Shown: positions 42,807-52,832 of the stretch, piece after piece | How positions within the stretch are numbered: position 1 is the first letter of the stretch | How the letters are laid out: every line of letters begins with the position of its first letter | Source: Alicyclobacillus sp. SO9 | GTDB taxonomy: Bacteria; Bacillota; Bacilli; Alicyclobacillales; Alicyclobacillaceae | Direction: 5' to 3' | Assembly (NCBI RefSeq): GCF_016406125.1 | Contig: NZ_CP066339.1 | Coordinates: forward strand, 4,278,001-4,342,000 | Length of the DNA stretch: 64,000 nucleotides | The notes under the pieces: generated by a model | What the model was told of the DNA's origin: nothing | The model's database searches: none | The model's input: the letters and a program-made list of their open reading frames with translations, nothing else | Program-made: the position numbers and the translations under genes

Positions 42807-42816
42807 CGAAATAATA

Positions 42817-42830
42817 TTTATACGTATAAA
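42817..42830. promoter_or_regulatory. AraR operator, perfect copy
   Basis: TTTATACGTATAAA, a 14-base perfect palindrome, close to the Bacillus AraR box (ATTTGTACGTACAAAT) with TACGTA at the centre. It lies just upstream of the araE -35; centre-to-centre distance to the imperfect copy is 28 bp. Confidence 0.75.
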
Positions 42831-42988
42831 CTTGTCCATTTAGTTTTCAAAGATGACACAACCACTACATCACGGCTTTACCTGAGAACGTTGACGATTT
42901 ACAACACCTCAAATCACAGCTTCGGTATTTGTGACTAAGCTGCTCATGAACTGCTTCGAATCATTCATACGGAATACAACCTGAATCA

Positions 42989-43017
42989 TTGACTTATACG
43001 TATAAAAAATATAGCAT
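42989..43017 (+). promoter_or_regulatory. Promoter and AraR operator of araD-araA
   Basis: TTGACT (42989-42994), 17-base spacer, TAGCAT (43012-43017). A perfect TTATACGTATAA palindrome (42994-43005) begins at the end of the -35 and fills the spacer, so AraR bound here would occlude the promoter directly. Confidence 0.72.
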
Positions 43018-43113
43018 TACCCTCTGTAAGCGATTTATTGATGCTGAAGAGTGGTAGTGTTAACAACATTAACAATGTCCGGAACAACAAATATATAGCA
43101 AAGGAATGATCGG

Positions 43114-43824
43114 GTGATGTTGGAAGAACTAAAGGAAGCAGTCTATCAGGCCAACATGCTGCTGCCGAAATACAATCTGGTCACCTTTACCTGGGGCAAT
43201 GTAAGCGGAATCGACCGCCAAAAGGACCTGCTTGTAATTAAGCCGAGTGGCGTTGACTACGACAAATTGTCACCACAGCAGATGGTCATCGTCGACCTTG
43301 ACGGGAACGTGGTGGAAGGTGATTTAAATCCATCAAGTGATACACCCACACATGCTGTCCTCTATAAAGAGTTCCCAAACATTAAAGGAGTCGTCCATAC
43401 ACATTCGCCTTGGGCTGTTTCGTTTGCTCAAGCAGGAGTTGAGATTCCAGCGGCAGGGACGACACACGCCGACACTTTTTACGGACCGATTCCGGTCACA
43501 CGAGCTATGGAGATGAGCGAAGTTGTCACCGACTACGAAAAACAAACCGGGAACGTGATTGTTGAGACCTTCCGAAAACTGCAGCTTGATTCCAGTCAGG
43601 TTCCAGGTGTGCTCGTCAATGACCACGGGCCTTTTACTTGGGGTGAATCGCCTGCTAAGGCTGCTCATAATGCCGTAGTTCTGGAGGAAGTTGCAAAGAT
43701 GGCCTACCACTCACTACAACTGAATCCTCATCAGATTGGCATGGATCAGTTTCTTCTCGACAAGCACTACCTGAGGAAGCATGGTAAGAACGCGTATTAT
43801 GGTCAAACAAACGATAAAAAATAG
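43114..43824 (+). CDS. araD: L-ribulose-5-phosphate 4-epimerase
   Basis: A 236-residue class II aldolase-like epimerase. The N-terminus [30 protein letters not shown] and the zinc-binding [16 protein letters not shown] plus [14 protein letters not shown] are the AraD signature. It converts L-ribulose 5-phosphate to D-xylulose 5-phosphate, the last step before the pentose phosphate pathway. GTG 43114 is the likely start (AGGA 8 bases upstream), with ATG 43117 next to it. It is first in araD-araA, 27 bases ahead of araA. Confidence 0.96.
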   Translation: MMLEELKEAVYQANMLLPKYNLVTFTWGNVSGIDRQKDLLVIKPSGVDYDKLSPQQMVIVDLDGNVVEGDLNPSSDTPTHAVLYKEFPNIKGVVHTHSPWAVSFAQAGVEIPAAGTTHADTFYGPIPVTRAMEMSEVVTDYEKQTGNVIVETFRKLQLDSSQVPGVLVNDHGPFTWGESPAKAAHNAVVLEEVAKMAYHSLQLNPHQIGMDQFLLDKHYLRKHGKNAYYGQTNDKK

Positions 43825-43851
43825 GCAGTTATCATTGGGGAGGTTATCTAC

Positions 43852-45276
43852 TTGTTGAAGACAGGAAAATATGAATTCTGGTTTGTCGTTGGCAGTCAGC
43901 ACTTATATGGAAAGGAAGCACTGGACGCAGTAAAGGACAATGCAATTAAAATCATTGATGAATTGAATCAGCGCGGTAACTTGCCTTATCCCATTGTTTT
44001 TAAAACGGTAGCCACGACTGCGGACAGCATTACTCAAGTGATGAAAGAAGTAAACTATAATGATGACGTTGCTGGTGTCCTGACCTGGATGCACACATTT
44101 TCCCCTGCAAAGAACTGGATTAGGGGCACAAAGCTGCTGCAGAAACCGCTCCTTCACCTAGCCACACAGTTTCTTGACCACATTCCGTGGAAAACTATCG
44201 ACATGGATTATATGAACCTGCACCAAAGTGCCCACGGCGACAGGGAGTATGGTTTCATCAACGCAAGATTAAAGAAAAGCAACAAAGTCGTGGTCGGCCA
44301 CTGGAAAGATGACCGCGTCCAACACCAAATCGCGAATTGGATGGATGTCGCGGTTGCGTATAATGAAAGCTTCCACATCAAAGTGGCGCGATTCGGAGAT
44401 AACATGCGCCATGTCGCTGTGACAGATGGAGATAAAATTGAAGCCCAAATTCAATTTGGGTGGACGGTTGATTACTACGGCATCGGCGACCTGGTTGCGG
44501 AAATGAAGGAAGTGTCGGAACAGGAAATTGAAGCAACGTTTGCAGAGTGTCAAGAGAAATACGAATTTGTTGTCGGGGATAATAGTCCGGAGTTTTTTGC
44601 GGCACATGTCAAAGAACAGATAAAAATTGAAATTGCTTTGCGCAAATTCCTGGAACGAGGCGGGTATACTGCGTTTACCACGAACTTTGAAGACCTGTGG
44701 GGGATGAAGCAGCTTCCAGGCATGGCCGTTCAACGTCTAAACGCAGAAGGATATGGTTTCGCCGGAGAAGGCGACTGGAAAACAGCTGCACTCAATCGCT
44801 TGCTGAAAATCATGGCTCATAATCAAAAGACAGGCTTTATGGAAGACTATACGTACCACTTAGTGCAAAACCAAGAAGAGATTTTAGGGGCACATATGCT
44901 TGAGGTTGATCCAACCTTTGCCAGTACCAAAATCCGAGTTGAAGTTCATCCTCTCGGCATCGGCAACCGGGAAGACCCTGCACGCCTGGTCTTTGACGGG
45001 TCCGATGGGGATGCCATTAACGTAACCATGTCTGACTTTGGCAGTCACTTCGAACTGATTATGTATGAAGTCGAAGGGAAGAAGCCAGTCGAGGCAGCTC
45101 CGGAGCTTCCCGTTGCTCGACAAATCTGGACACCCAAGCCAGGGTTCTACGAAGGCGTGCGCAAGTGGATTGAACAAGGCGGTGGACATCACACCGTATT
45201 CTCGTTGGCGCTCACAACAGAACAAATTGAAGACTTTGCAAAAATGGCGGACATCAAGTTGGTTAACATTAAATAG
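43852..45276 (+). CDS. araA: L-arabinose isomerase
   Basis: 474 residues, the family length. The start [22 protein letters not shown] is diagnostic; so are [18 protein letters not shown], the active-site region [20 protein letters not shown] and [20 protein letters not shown]. It converts L-arabinose to L-ribulose with Mn2+ in the cytoplasm. The TTG start at 43852 follows GGGGAGG. Ends in a clear terminator. Confidence 0.98.
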   Translation: MLKTGKYEFWFVVGSQHLYGKEALDAVKDNAIKIIDELNQRGNLPYPIVFKTVATTADSITQVMKEVNYNDDVAGVLTWMHTFSPAKNWIRGTKLLQKPLLHLATQFLDHIPWKTIDMDYMNLHQSAHGDREYGFINARLKKSNKVVVGHWKDDRVQHQIANWMDVAVAYNESFHIKVARFGDNMRHVAVTDGDKIEAQIQFGWTVDYYGIGDLVAEMKEVSEQEIEATFAECQEKYEFVVGDNSPEFFAAHVKEQIKIEIALRKFLERGGYTAFTTNFEDLWGMKQLPGMAVQRLNAEGYGFAGEGDWKTAALNRLLKIMAHNQKTGFMEDYTYHLVQNQEEILGAHMLEVDPTFASTKIRVEVHPLGIGNREDPARLVFDGSDGDAINVTMSDFGSHFELIMYEVEGKKPVEAAPELPVARQIWTPKPGFYEGVRKWIEQGGGHHTVFSLALTTEQIEDFAKMADIKLVNIK

Positions 45277-45310
45277 CAGCTTGTATTTTGAAGTGCTGAA
45301 CATGTAGATA

Positions 45311-45328
45311 GCCGCGCTGCTGCGCGGC
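45311..45328 (+). terminator. Intrinsic terminator of araD-araA
   Basis: GCCGCGC (45311-45317), loop TGCT, GCGCGGC (45322-45328), followed by TTTTCTAT. It begins 34 bases after the araA stop. Confidence 0.85.
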
Positions 45329-45403
45329 TTTTCTATGAGTACACCGAGCACGCTCCATAAATTGGTTTCCAAGCCCATTCTAACAACCTTTTCTCGTCAA
45401 CAA

Positions 45404-46623
45404 CTACTTCTGAAAACGGCCCAGGTACAGGTTTAGCAATCGCTGTGCCAGTTGCGGCGGCATCTTTCCCTGAAACTTCACCATGTACGTATCAAATGAC
45501 GACTTCATTAAGTGCGACATAGCGCTGTGATAGGAGATATCCATGTTCCCTCCCCACAGTGTATTGGAACGAATCAACATGGCCTTGCGATGGCCCATAT
45601 TCATGATACAAAACACCTCCGGCTCATAGTCGTATGCCTCTCCATGTCCTGTAATACGTTGATGAAGCAGGCTGGCCACCAGGTTCCCTTGTTCTACCGC
45701 AAGGTGTCCCAATTTAGGCACTGTTCGCGATGCGACATCGCCAATGGCGTAAATGTTTTGGTGATCCAAATGTAGGAAATTTTGGTCTGTGGGGACAAAC
45801 CCCACTTCGTCTCCCAGACCAGACTCAGTAATCAGGTCTGGACCGCGATATGTGGGGATCAAAACCGTCAACGCGGAAGACATGGTTGAGCCATCGGTAA
45901 AGGCAACCTGGTCCTTCTCTATTCTTTTAATCACTTTATCGGTCACAACATCTACTTCATGCTCACGGGCCAGGTCTTCAAATGCTTCGTGAACTTTGTC
46001 TCCAACATCTTCAAAGAAGATTTCTGCGGGGCTGTAGCAGATAATGCGAGCTTTGTCGCGCCGCGTCTTTGCAGCTCACTGTCAATCATGAAAGCAACTT
46101 CTCCAACGGGGCCCTCACAAGCTGTTTCCAGATGAGGAACATCTTTGAGTCGTGTCCCCGAAAGCATTGGCGCAGATCCAACCAAAATGTTCCCGTGCTC
46201 GAAATTGCTGATGGCCTCATGCAGTCTCGGAGCTAGAATATCTGTGCATACGGAATAACCGTATTCGCGAAAACCAGGTACTGACTCAAAGTCTTTCTTC
46301 CCCCCAAGTGCAATCACAAGAAAGTCGTATGACACAGTTGCTTCGTCGTCCAAAAACACTTCCTGAGCCTTTGGATCAATCCGATGCACGCGACTGCGGA
46401 TGAACCGGCCGTAAGATTCAATCACGGGTCTCAGAGGAAATGTAATATCACGAATGTCCTTCTCCCCAAGTGCCACCTCCGGAAGCGAGGGTTTAAGCAA
46501 AAACGTTTCCCGCTCGTCAATCACCGTCACATCTACTTCTTCCCAGTCTTTCCAGGCTGAAACATGATGAAAGACGGTAAGCCCTGCAAATCCCGCACCA
46601 ATAATGACAAGTTTTTTTGCCAA
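45404..46623 (-). pseudogene. Sulfide:quinone reductase-like flavoprotein, frameshifted
   Basis: From TTG 46623 (GGAGG upstream) the protein starts with an FAD-binding motif, KKLVIIGAGFAGLTVFHHV, and continues with PSLPEVALGEKDIRDITFPL and PHLETACEGPVGEVAFMID, the SQR/NDH-2 fold with a conserved-type Cys. Near 46056-46066, within CGCGGCGCG, the frame shifts by one missing base (or two added). Downstream the family sequence resumes in the other frame (DKVHEAFEDLAREHEVDVV; IYAIGDVASRTVPKLGHLAVEQG) to 45404. The restored protein has about 407 residues. It would oxidise sulfide or NADH and reduce quinone at the membrane. Neighbours (ArsR, TauE/SafE, SulP) favour sulfide. The shift could be a real mutation or an error in a GC-rich run. 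Confidence 0.8.
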
Positions 46624-46742
46624 GACTAATACCTCCAAAGAGAAATTTAAGTACAGTGTGTGCGTCACGGTGGAAAATCATAACAACAGCAGGGATTTTC
46701 TTCACACAGTTCAAGCGTACTAATAAAAATGGTTCATTTTAC

Positions 46743-46766
46743 AACTATAAAACTAGAAATATAGTT
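46743..46766. promoter_or_regulatory. ArsR-type operator overlapping the divergent promoter
   Basis: AACTATA (46743-46749) and TATAGTT (46760-46766), a perfect inverted repeat with a 10-base AT-rich gap, typical of ArsR/SmtB sites. It overlaps a plausible plus-strand promoter (TTTACA 46738-46743, TATAGT 46760-46765) and lies between the flavoprotein and arsR genes, so it can control both. Confidence 0.65.
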
Positions 46767-46797
46767 ATATAATGATTGATGAGAGGAGGAGACGCGT

Positions 46798-47190
46798 ATC
46801 TCGAACAAACAGTCTCCACAGTGGCAGTTATCTGTCGGAGAAGAAATCAGGAAAGTCGTCGAAGCATCTGAAATGAAGTACCCAATTTTGCAACAGAATT
46901 CTGATTTAGAGCAATTGGCCCTTTTCCACAAGGCGCTGGGCGACGAAACCCGCCTCAGAATTATAGGTATTTTACTCGTCCAAGATGCCTGCCTGTGTGA
47001 AATTGTAGAAGGATTGCACACCCCAACCTCTACCATTAACCACCACCTGAAAATCTTGGAGCGGGGTGGAGTCATTCATGGCCGCCGGGAAGGGAGGTTT
47101 ACCGTCTACGGCATTGATAGGTCCAAACTAAACCGCATTCCACTTCTTCATCATGCAGATAATCAACTCAAAGGAGGAAATGGAGAGTGA
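46798..47190 (+). CDS. ArsR/SmtB family transcriptional repressor
   Basis: A winged-helix regulator: LALFHKALGDETRLRIIGILLVQDACLCEIVEGL, then TPTSTINHHLKILERGGVIHGRREGRFTVYGI. Cys are present in the DACLCEIVE helix, the position of the metal or thiol sensor in ArsR-type proteins, so a sulfide/persulfide or metal signal is possible. The first ATG (46873) has no ribosome site, whereas an AGGAGGA box at 46785-46791 is 7 bases before an in-frame ATC at 46798; the true start may be this non-standard codon. It likely represses the sulfur genes on both sides. Confidence 0.88.
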   Translation: MSNKQSPQWQLSVGEEIRKVVEASEMKYPILQQNSDLEQLALFHKALGDETRLRIIGILLVQDACLCEIVEGLHTPTSTINHHLKILERGGVIHGRREGRFTVYGIDRSKLNRIPLLHHADNQLKGGNGE

Positions 47191-47284
47191 TTTCAGCATC
47201 CGTGGATGCCATGAAACTCGTGACTGAATGAGAGCACAGAGTTCACAGAGCTGGAAACGAACAATATCATAGGGAGTCCTGGTT

Positions 47285-48031
47285 ATGACACAGTGGTTGC
47301 TTGTCATCTTAGTTGCATTCATCGTCGGTTTTGTAACGACCTATCTTAAAATCACTATTGATAGGATTTTTCTAGTTTTGCTGCTCGTACTTTGGATGGG
47401 ATTCGGTATTCAACAAGCGGTTGTAATTAACGCCCTTGTCATGTTGTTGGCGTCCTTACTATTCTTTCGCGGGGCAAAATCACAACTCTCCCAGTTGCCA
47501 AACACAGTGAAGTGGACTGTCCTGGTTCTTTCTTTTGGCGGCGGCGTATTCGGACGCTGGGTTGGACTGCAGTCCTCAAGTCGTGCCTTAATCGTAATTT
47601 TAGGCATCTACGCAATTCTTATCGGACTGCGTCTGCTGTTGATAAAACCTAAAATGGTGCCAGAGGGCAAGATACACTCGGGAGTCGGTATCGTTACATT
47701 CGTATTCAGTATCCTCACTGGTCTCATAAGTGCTGGCGGAAAGCCGCTTCAAATTCCTGTTCTCGTAAAAGGGTTTAAGTTGTCTATGCCTCAAGCCTAC
47801 CTGGTGGCATCACTGGGAACGATTGCCTCGACTATTGGCTTTCTCGTAGGAGAGCTCTGGTTTACAAAAGCAATCCCGCTATCGAACCTTGCCTGGTCCT
47901 GGATATATTTCGTCGCAATAAGTCTCATTATGTTCATCTTTGAACCTATGTGGAGTCAGAAAATGCAAAGATGGGTCACATTGGCAGTGGGTATTTTGTT
48001 ACCCATCGTTGGTATTAAACTCCTTGTATGA
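47285..48031 (+). CDS. TauE/SafE family sulfite/organosulfur exporter
   Basis: 248 residues with seven to eight membrane helices. The paired motifs FGGGVFGRWVGLQSSSRALIVILGIYAI and FVFSILTGLISAGGKPLQIPVLVKGF are the TauE/SafE repeats. It probably exports sulfite or a related anion. It follows arsR in the same direction and is convergent with the SulP gene, with a long hairpin between them. Confidence 0.9.
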   Translation: MTQWLLVILVAFIVGFVTTYLKITIDRIFLVLLLVLWMGFGIQQAVVINALVMLLASLLFFRGAKSQLSQLPNTVKWTVLVLSFGGGVFGRWVGLQSSSRALIVILGIYAILIGLRLLLIKPKMVPEGKIHSGVGIVTFVFSILTGLISAGGKPLQIPVLVKGFKLSMPQAYLVASLGTIASTIGFLVGELWFTKAIPLSNLAWSWIYFVAISLIMFIFEPMWSQKMQRWVTLAVGILLPIVGIKLLV

Positions 48032-48082
48032 TTTATCCTCTATAACCTGTGGAACAACCATTAGAGATTATTATTACAAGAC

Positions 48083-48126
48083 CTTAAGCATTCACCGCTA
48101 TATTGTATATGCGGCGAATGCTTAAG
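48083..48126. terminator. Bidirectional hairpin between TauE/SafE and SulP genes
   Basis: CTTAAGCATTCACCGC (48083-48098) pairs with GCGGCGAATGCTTAAG (48111-48126): 15 of 16 pairs, 12-base loop. It lies between convergent stops and likely ends both transcripts, although T-runs are short. Confidence 0.65.
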
Positions 48127-48164
48127 TTTGTGATACATACATAGACACCTTATATAGCTAGGAT

Positions 48165-49613
48165 TTAAGCAGATATGACCGTTCCTGACTTGCGGACCAG
48201 TTCTGTACTCTCTTCATTTAACCCAACTAAGCTGACCGACTTGTCAACGCTGCAGTATTTGTCGACAACGCTCTGGATACCCGAGACCGAGGCGTGGTCC
48301 CAGACGTGGCTATGGCTGAAGTCGATAACGACTTCACAGGGGTCATTCTCGATGTCAAATAAATCTATAAAATGTGTCACTGTTGCAAAGAACATCGGGC
48401 CTTTAATCGTGTATGTCTTCACACCGTCCAAATTTGTCGTCTTCGTCGCATGAATACGAGCCATTTTCCATCCAATAAAGACCGCGTTCAATATGACTCC
48501 AGCAAATACGCCAACTGCCAAGTCATTTGTGGCAACAACACTGACTACGGTGACGACCATGACAAGTGCTTCAAACGTCGGTACTTTCCATAGAGTTCGA
48601 AGTGATTTCCACTCGAACGTGTAATAGGAAACCATAAACATGACGCCCACCAATGCGGCGACCGGGATTTGGCTCACAATTGGACGAAACACTACAATCA
48701 GCATGATGAGAACCGCTCCGGATATGAACGTGGATAGACGCTTGCGTCCCCCATATCCTACATTCAATGTAGATTGCCCAATCATTGCACACCCAGGCAT
48801 GGCGCCAAAGAAGCCTGTAAAGATGTTTGCAATCCCCTGGCCTCGAATTTCCTTGTTTTTATCACTCTTTGAATTCGTGGAGTCGTCCATAACCGTCGCA
48901 GTCATCAATGTTTCTAGGCTGCCTACCAGAGCAATGGGCAAAGAATAGGGAAAGATAACCGCGAGAGTATGGTAATCGAACGGGACAGTAGGGATGTGGA
49001 AGTAAGGCAGGTGAGCCTGAAGATGCCCAATGTCACCTACGGTTTGAAGCGGCAATCTGAATAGCATACTAGCTGCTGTCATGATTAAAATTGCAATTAA
49101 CGACGATGGGATGGCTTTTGTAACAAAAGGTAACCCCCACACTAGGGCCACCGTCACACCACAGACGACGTATGCTATCATTCCTTGCCCCATGACATGC
49201 GGTAGTTGTGCCATAAAAATGAGAATAGCCAGCGCATTCACGAAACCAATTATGACACTTCGTGATACAAAGGTAATAAAACGACTAATCTTTAAAGCGC
49301 TGATGAAGAGTTGTATCAACCCTGCCAGGATGCCTGCGGCGAACAAATACTGGTCGCCATGATTTTTTACCAAGAGTACCATCAGCAATGCGGTTGATCC
49401 GGTCGCACCTGAAATCATTCCAATCCGACCGCCAAAAATGGAAACCACAATGGCAATAATAAATGATCCGTACAATCCAATCATTGGATTTACGCCAGCA
49501 ATCATGGAAAAGGCAATCGCTTCAGGGATTAACGCAAATGCAACTGCTGTCCCAGCCAAGACATCCTCCTTGACGTTGCCAAACCACTCTACTCTTTGAT
49601 TTTGAAAATCCAC
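48165..49613 (-). CDS. SulP family inorganic anion transporter (sulfate permease) with STAS domain
   Basis: 482 residues. The membrane domain starts [39 protein letters not shown] and has [22 protein letters not shown] and [24 protein letters not shown]. The C-terminal STAS domain covers roughly residues 400-475 ([40 protein letters not shown]). It takes up sulfate or another anion, possibly bicarbonate. The GTG start follows GGAGG. Position next to the sulfide and sulfite genes supports a sulfur role. Confidence 0.93.
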   Translation of the reverse strand: MDFQNQRVEWFGNVKEDVLAGTAVAFALIPEAIAFSMIAGVNPMIGLYGSFIIAIVVSIFGGRIGMISGATGSTALLMVLLVKNHGDQYLFAAGILAGLIQLFISALKISRFITFVSRSVIIGFVNALAILIFMAQLPHVMGQGMIAYVVCGVTVALVWGLPFVTKAIPSSLIAILIMTAASMLFRLPLQTVGDIGHLQAHLPYFHIPTVPFDYHTLAVIFPYSLPIALVGSLETLMTATVMDDSTNSKSDKNKEIRGQGIANIFTGFFGAMPGCAMIGQSTLNVGYGGRKRLSTFISGAVLIMLIVVFRPIVSQIPVAALVGVMFMVSYYTFEWKSLRTLWKVPTFEALVMVVTVVSVVATNDLAVGVFAGVILNAVFIGWKMARIHATKTTNLDGVKTYTIKGPMFFATVTHFIDLFDIENDPCEVVIDFSHSHVWDHASVSGIQSVVDKYCSVDKSVSLVGLNEESTELVRKSGTVISA

Positions 49614-49952
49614 AAAAAACCTCCAGATGCGTATTTGTTACCAGACTCTCAAGTCTTCCGAATCCGTTCAATTAGCAGTATTGCGTAGTGTAAAACGGAT
49701 CTCGTTTGAATGCAACACTGAGACATTACCTGTAAGCGCGAACACGCCTGCGGCTCCTGCACAGAAATTATTTTCGATCTCTATTCACAAGTACTATTGA
49801 GTTTCAAATTGGATGCAAACATGTATCAGCCTGTTGAATAAATAGAAACCTAGGTTAAATCAAGGTGATCACAGACCTTAGATTGCAAGAAAAACTAAGC
49901 AAAGAAAGAAAACGCTTCAAGACTGGTTTCTATTAATAATAGGTTTCCTATA
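49614..49952. other. Intergenic region upstream of the GH3 promoter
   Basis: AT-rich, no gene seen. A cre-like sequence AAGAAAACGCTTCAA (49906-49920, two mismatches to consensus) lies about 35 bases before the GH3 -35 element. A GAAAC...GTTTC dyad surrounds it. Confidence 0.35.
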
Positions 49953-49980
49953 TTGACACTATGACGTCAGTTGGTATACA
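49953..49980 (+). promoter_or_regulatory. Promoter of the GH3 glycosidase gene
   Basis: Perfect TTGACA (49953-49958), 16-base spacer, TATACA (49975-49980). It implies a long untranslated leader of about 220 bases before ATG 50205, which could carry post-transcriptional control. Confidence 0.65.
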
Positions 49981-50204
49981 CTCCAAACCAACATAAATAA
50001 TTAACTAATCTTTAATAAGAATGCATGGGTGCGTTCTTGATATCTAACGGAGTATACTCGCTTATCTAATCTGAAAATTCTGCCACATCGTGTGTGTGTC
50101 TTCATGGGCCATAATTGGTACCGCCCTATACCAATTTATATATATCTGTCTATCAACGTGTCTATCAATGCATCTATTAAAATGGCGAAAGAAGGCGCGA
50201 AAGC

Positions 50205-52691
50205 ATGAAGAGACTAGCAATGTCAACTGCTGCTCTCAGCAGCTCTTTTGTAGCTTTGGTTATGTTAGCGTCCCCGGCATCAGCGAATCCAACGCATGCG
50301 TCTACTCGTTCCGCCAAACCTTGGCTTAACCAACACCAATCCATTAGTAGACGGGTTCAGGAACTCATGTCGCAAATGACTCTCGCTGATAAGATTCATA
50401 TGTTACATGGCGTCGGAATGAGTGCTTCACCCTATGTTGGGTACATCCCGGCAATTCCAAAGCTTGGTATCCCCGCACTGAAATTGGAGGACGGACCAGC
50501 TGGTGTCGCTGATGGAATGACACATGTAACACAACTTCCCGCCCCCATTTCAGTTAGTTCCAGTTTCGACCCCTCGATTGCTAACCAATATGGAAAAGTC
50601 ATTGGCGCCGAAGAAAAGGGAAAAGGCGCGAACATTAATTTGGGACCCACGGTCAACATTGTAAGAAACCCTCAGTGGGGCCGGGCCTTTGAATCCTTTG
50701 GAGCAGACCCTTACCTTACCAGCCAAATGGCCGTCTCTGACATCAAAGGGATTCAAAGTCAAGGTGTCATGGCGCAAGTGAAACACTTCGATGCATACAA
50801 CCAAGAGACCAATCGGAATACGACTAAAGACAACACAATCGTCAGTCAAAAGGCTTTGCACGAAATCTACATGCCAGCCTTTCGTGCAGCAGTGAAAAAA
50901 GCCCATGTTGCCTCCATTATGTCCGCATACAGCATGGTAAACGGAAGTTTTTCTTCAGCAAACAAGTACCTTCTCACTGACGTCCTCCGCAAACAATGGA
51001 ACTTTAATGGATTCGTAACCTCAGACTGGTTTGCCGCTCATTCTACTGTGAAGTCCGCCAAAGCCGGACTTGACATGGAGATGCCAAATCCAACCTACTT
51101 TGGACAGAGTCTTGAGACTGCTGTGAAAAATGGGCAGGTTAGCATATCTCTCATTAATAATAAGGTTAGAAGCATTCTCCGTGAAATGTTTCGCTTTGGA
51201 TTATTTAATCGTCCGAGTACAGGCAGCCCGTCGGCCAACGTCTCTACTCCGCAACATAAGCAGGTCGCACTGAAAGCCGCGGAAAGTGGAACAGTGTTAC
51301 TAAAAAACCAAAACAACGTACTGCCTTTGAATTCGCGCCGATTGAAGTCTATTGCCGTCATCGGGTACGATGCTTCAACCGATTTAATGACAGGAGGGGG
51401 CGGCAGCGCACACGTGCTGGCTGACAAAGGAACGGTTGTTACACCGTTAACGGGTATCAGAAACGCGGCAAAAACAAGTAACACGCGAGTGACATACGCA
51501 CAGGGTCTCCCGTCGCCGGGTTCGCTCCCAGCTATACCCTCAAAATACCTTAGTAAGCCCTACAAAGCGGGTTCAAGTTATGAAGCGACTCTAACAGCAC
51601 CAACGACCGGGGACTATGTCTTGGCTGTGTCTGATAAAAACACTCGGTATACGCCGACAACGCTGTCTGTTGATGGCAAGATCCTCACAAGGATTGCTTC
51701 AACCCCAGGTGACACGGTTGCGAGTAAATCTATTCACTTGCAAGCCGGGCACACCTATCAAATCAAAATCCAAGGTCCTAGTACTGGATTCAGTTGGTCT
51801 GACGGCGCTATGACGGCAAGCAGCATAGCCAAAGCCGTTGAACAAGCAAGGCAGAGCAACGTTGCTGTGGTGTTTGCCAGTAGTCCAACTAGTGAAGCCA
51901 TGGATCATCCAAACCTCAGTCTTGGTGGTGGAGAGAACAAACTGGTTTCTGCCGTAGCGAAAGCGAACCCGCATACCGTCGTGGTACTCAACACAGGAAA
52001 TCCAGTTACCATGCCGTGGCAGAGTGAAGTCCAGGGTATCATTGAAGCTTGGTACCCAGGACAGACTGACGGCAAGGCAATTGCCTCCGTGCTCTTCGGC
52101 AAAGTGGATCCGTCCGGACACCTTCCCATGACGTTCCCGACCAGTCTCAGTGGAACACCGACTGCCTCGACAAGTCTGTTTCCCGGGGTTAACGGAAAGG
52201 TGCACTATGCTAATGGTGTAAATGTAGGTTATCGGTGGTATGATAAAAACAATGTCAAGGTGCTGTACCCCTTCGGATACGGTCTCTCTTATACGAGCTT
52301 CAAGTACAGCGACTTGAGAATTGCCCCAGGCCATCCTGAAGACCCTCTACTAGACGGGGGCAGGCACGGGAATGTTCGAGTAACCTTGAACGTGACGAAT
52401 ACCGGATTGGAAACGGGATCGGCTGTTCCACAGCTCTATATTGGAGACCCCCAGAGTGCCAATGAGCCCCCGAAACAGCTCAAGGGCTTCCAAAAAGTAA
52501 CGTTAAAGCAGGGGCAAACCAAGAGAGTCACCTTTATGCTTCGTCCACAAGCGTTTTCAATCTGGGACAGCCAAGCCAACAAGTGGACCATCCAGAGCGG
52601 AACCTATCAAATTATGATTGGAAAGTCTTCAGCCAACATAAAACTCCATGGTCGTGTGCAGATCTTTGGTCCACGAGGTATTGAACGATAA
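50205..52691 (+). CDS. Secreted glycoside hydrolase family 3 beta-glycosidase
   Basis: 828 residues. A signal peptide ends near SPASANP. The GH3 N-domain shows DKIHMLHGVGMSASPYVGYI, the substrate loop QGVMAQVKHFDAYNQETNRN and the catalytic nucleophile Asp274 in GFVTSDWFAAHS. The second domain starts at AAESGTVLLKNQNNVLPLNS; a PA14 domain is inserted at about 440-535 (SSYEATLTAPTTGDYVLAVS), and a fibronectin III-like end follows (VTLNVTNTGLETGSAVPQLY). It would release glucose or another sugar from oligosaccharides outside the cell, feeding importers such as those for sugars in this window. Specificity (glucosidase or xylosidase) is open. Confidence 0.95.
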   Translation: MKRLAMSTAALSSSFVALVMLASPASANPTHASTRSAKPWLNQHQSISRRVQELMSQMTLADKIHMLHGVGMSASPYVGYIPAIPKLGIPALKLEDGPAGVADGMTHVTQLPAPISVSSSFDPSIANQYGKVIGAEEKGKGANINLGPTVNIVRNPQWGRAFESFGADPYLTSQMAVSDIKGIQSQGVMAQVKHFDAYNQETNRNTTKDNTIVSQKALHEIYMPAFRAAVKKAHVASIMSAYSMVNGSFSSANKYLLTDVLRKQWNFNGFVTSDWFAAHSTVKSAKAGLDMEMPNPTYFGQSLETAVKNGQVSISLINNKVRSILREMFRFGLFNRPSTGSPSANVSTPQHKQVALKAAESGTVLLKNQNNVLPLNSRRLKSIAVIGYDASTDLMTGGGGSAHVLADKGTVVTPLTGIRNAAKTSNTRVTYAQGLPSPGSLPAIPSKYLSKPYKAGSSYEATLTAPTTGDYVLAVSDKNTRYTPTTLSVDGKILTRIASTPGDTVASKSIHLQAGHTYQIKIQGPSTGFSWSDGAMTASSIAKAVEQARQSNVAVVFASSPTSEAMDHPNLSLGGGENKLVSAVAKANPHTVVVLNTGNPVTMPWQSEVQGIIEAWYPGQTDGKAIASVLFGKVDPSGHLPMTFPTSLSGTPTASTSLFPGVNGKVHYANGVNVGYRWYDKNNVKVLYPFGYGLSYTSFKYSDLRIAPGHPEDPLLDGGRHGNVRVTLNVTNTGLETGSAVPQLYIGDPQSANEPPKQLKGFQKVTLKQGQTKRVTFMLRPQAFSIWDSQANKWTIQSGTYQIMIGKSSANIKLHGRVQIFGPRGIER

Positions 52692-52748
52692 CTTCATTGA
52701 AGAGAAGATTCATGTGTACGTTCTACATTTCTTACAAGATCACAAGAA

Positions 52749-52775
52749 GGAGGCTTCTCCATTTGAGAAGTCTCC
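52749..52775. terminator. Hairpin between convergent GH3 and giant surface protein genes
   Basis: GGAGGCTTCTC (52749-52759) with GAGAAGTCTCC (52765-52775), loop CATTT, one G-T pair. On the minus strand it is followed by TTCTTG. Likely serves both genes. Confidence 0.6.
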
Positions 52776-52832
52776 CTCTGTCTTTGCGGTTGTAGAATTG
52801 CGGACCTGCACGGCTAGGCTAATGTTGTCGCT

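Noticed and set aside
42883-42896. Second cre site (TGAGAACGTTGACG)
   Set aside because: Two key positions differ from the consensus and it lies away from both promoters.
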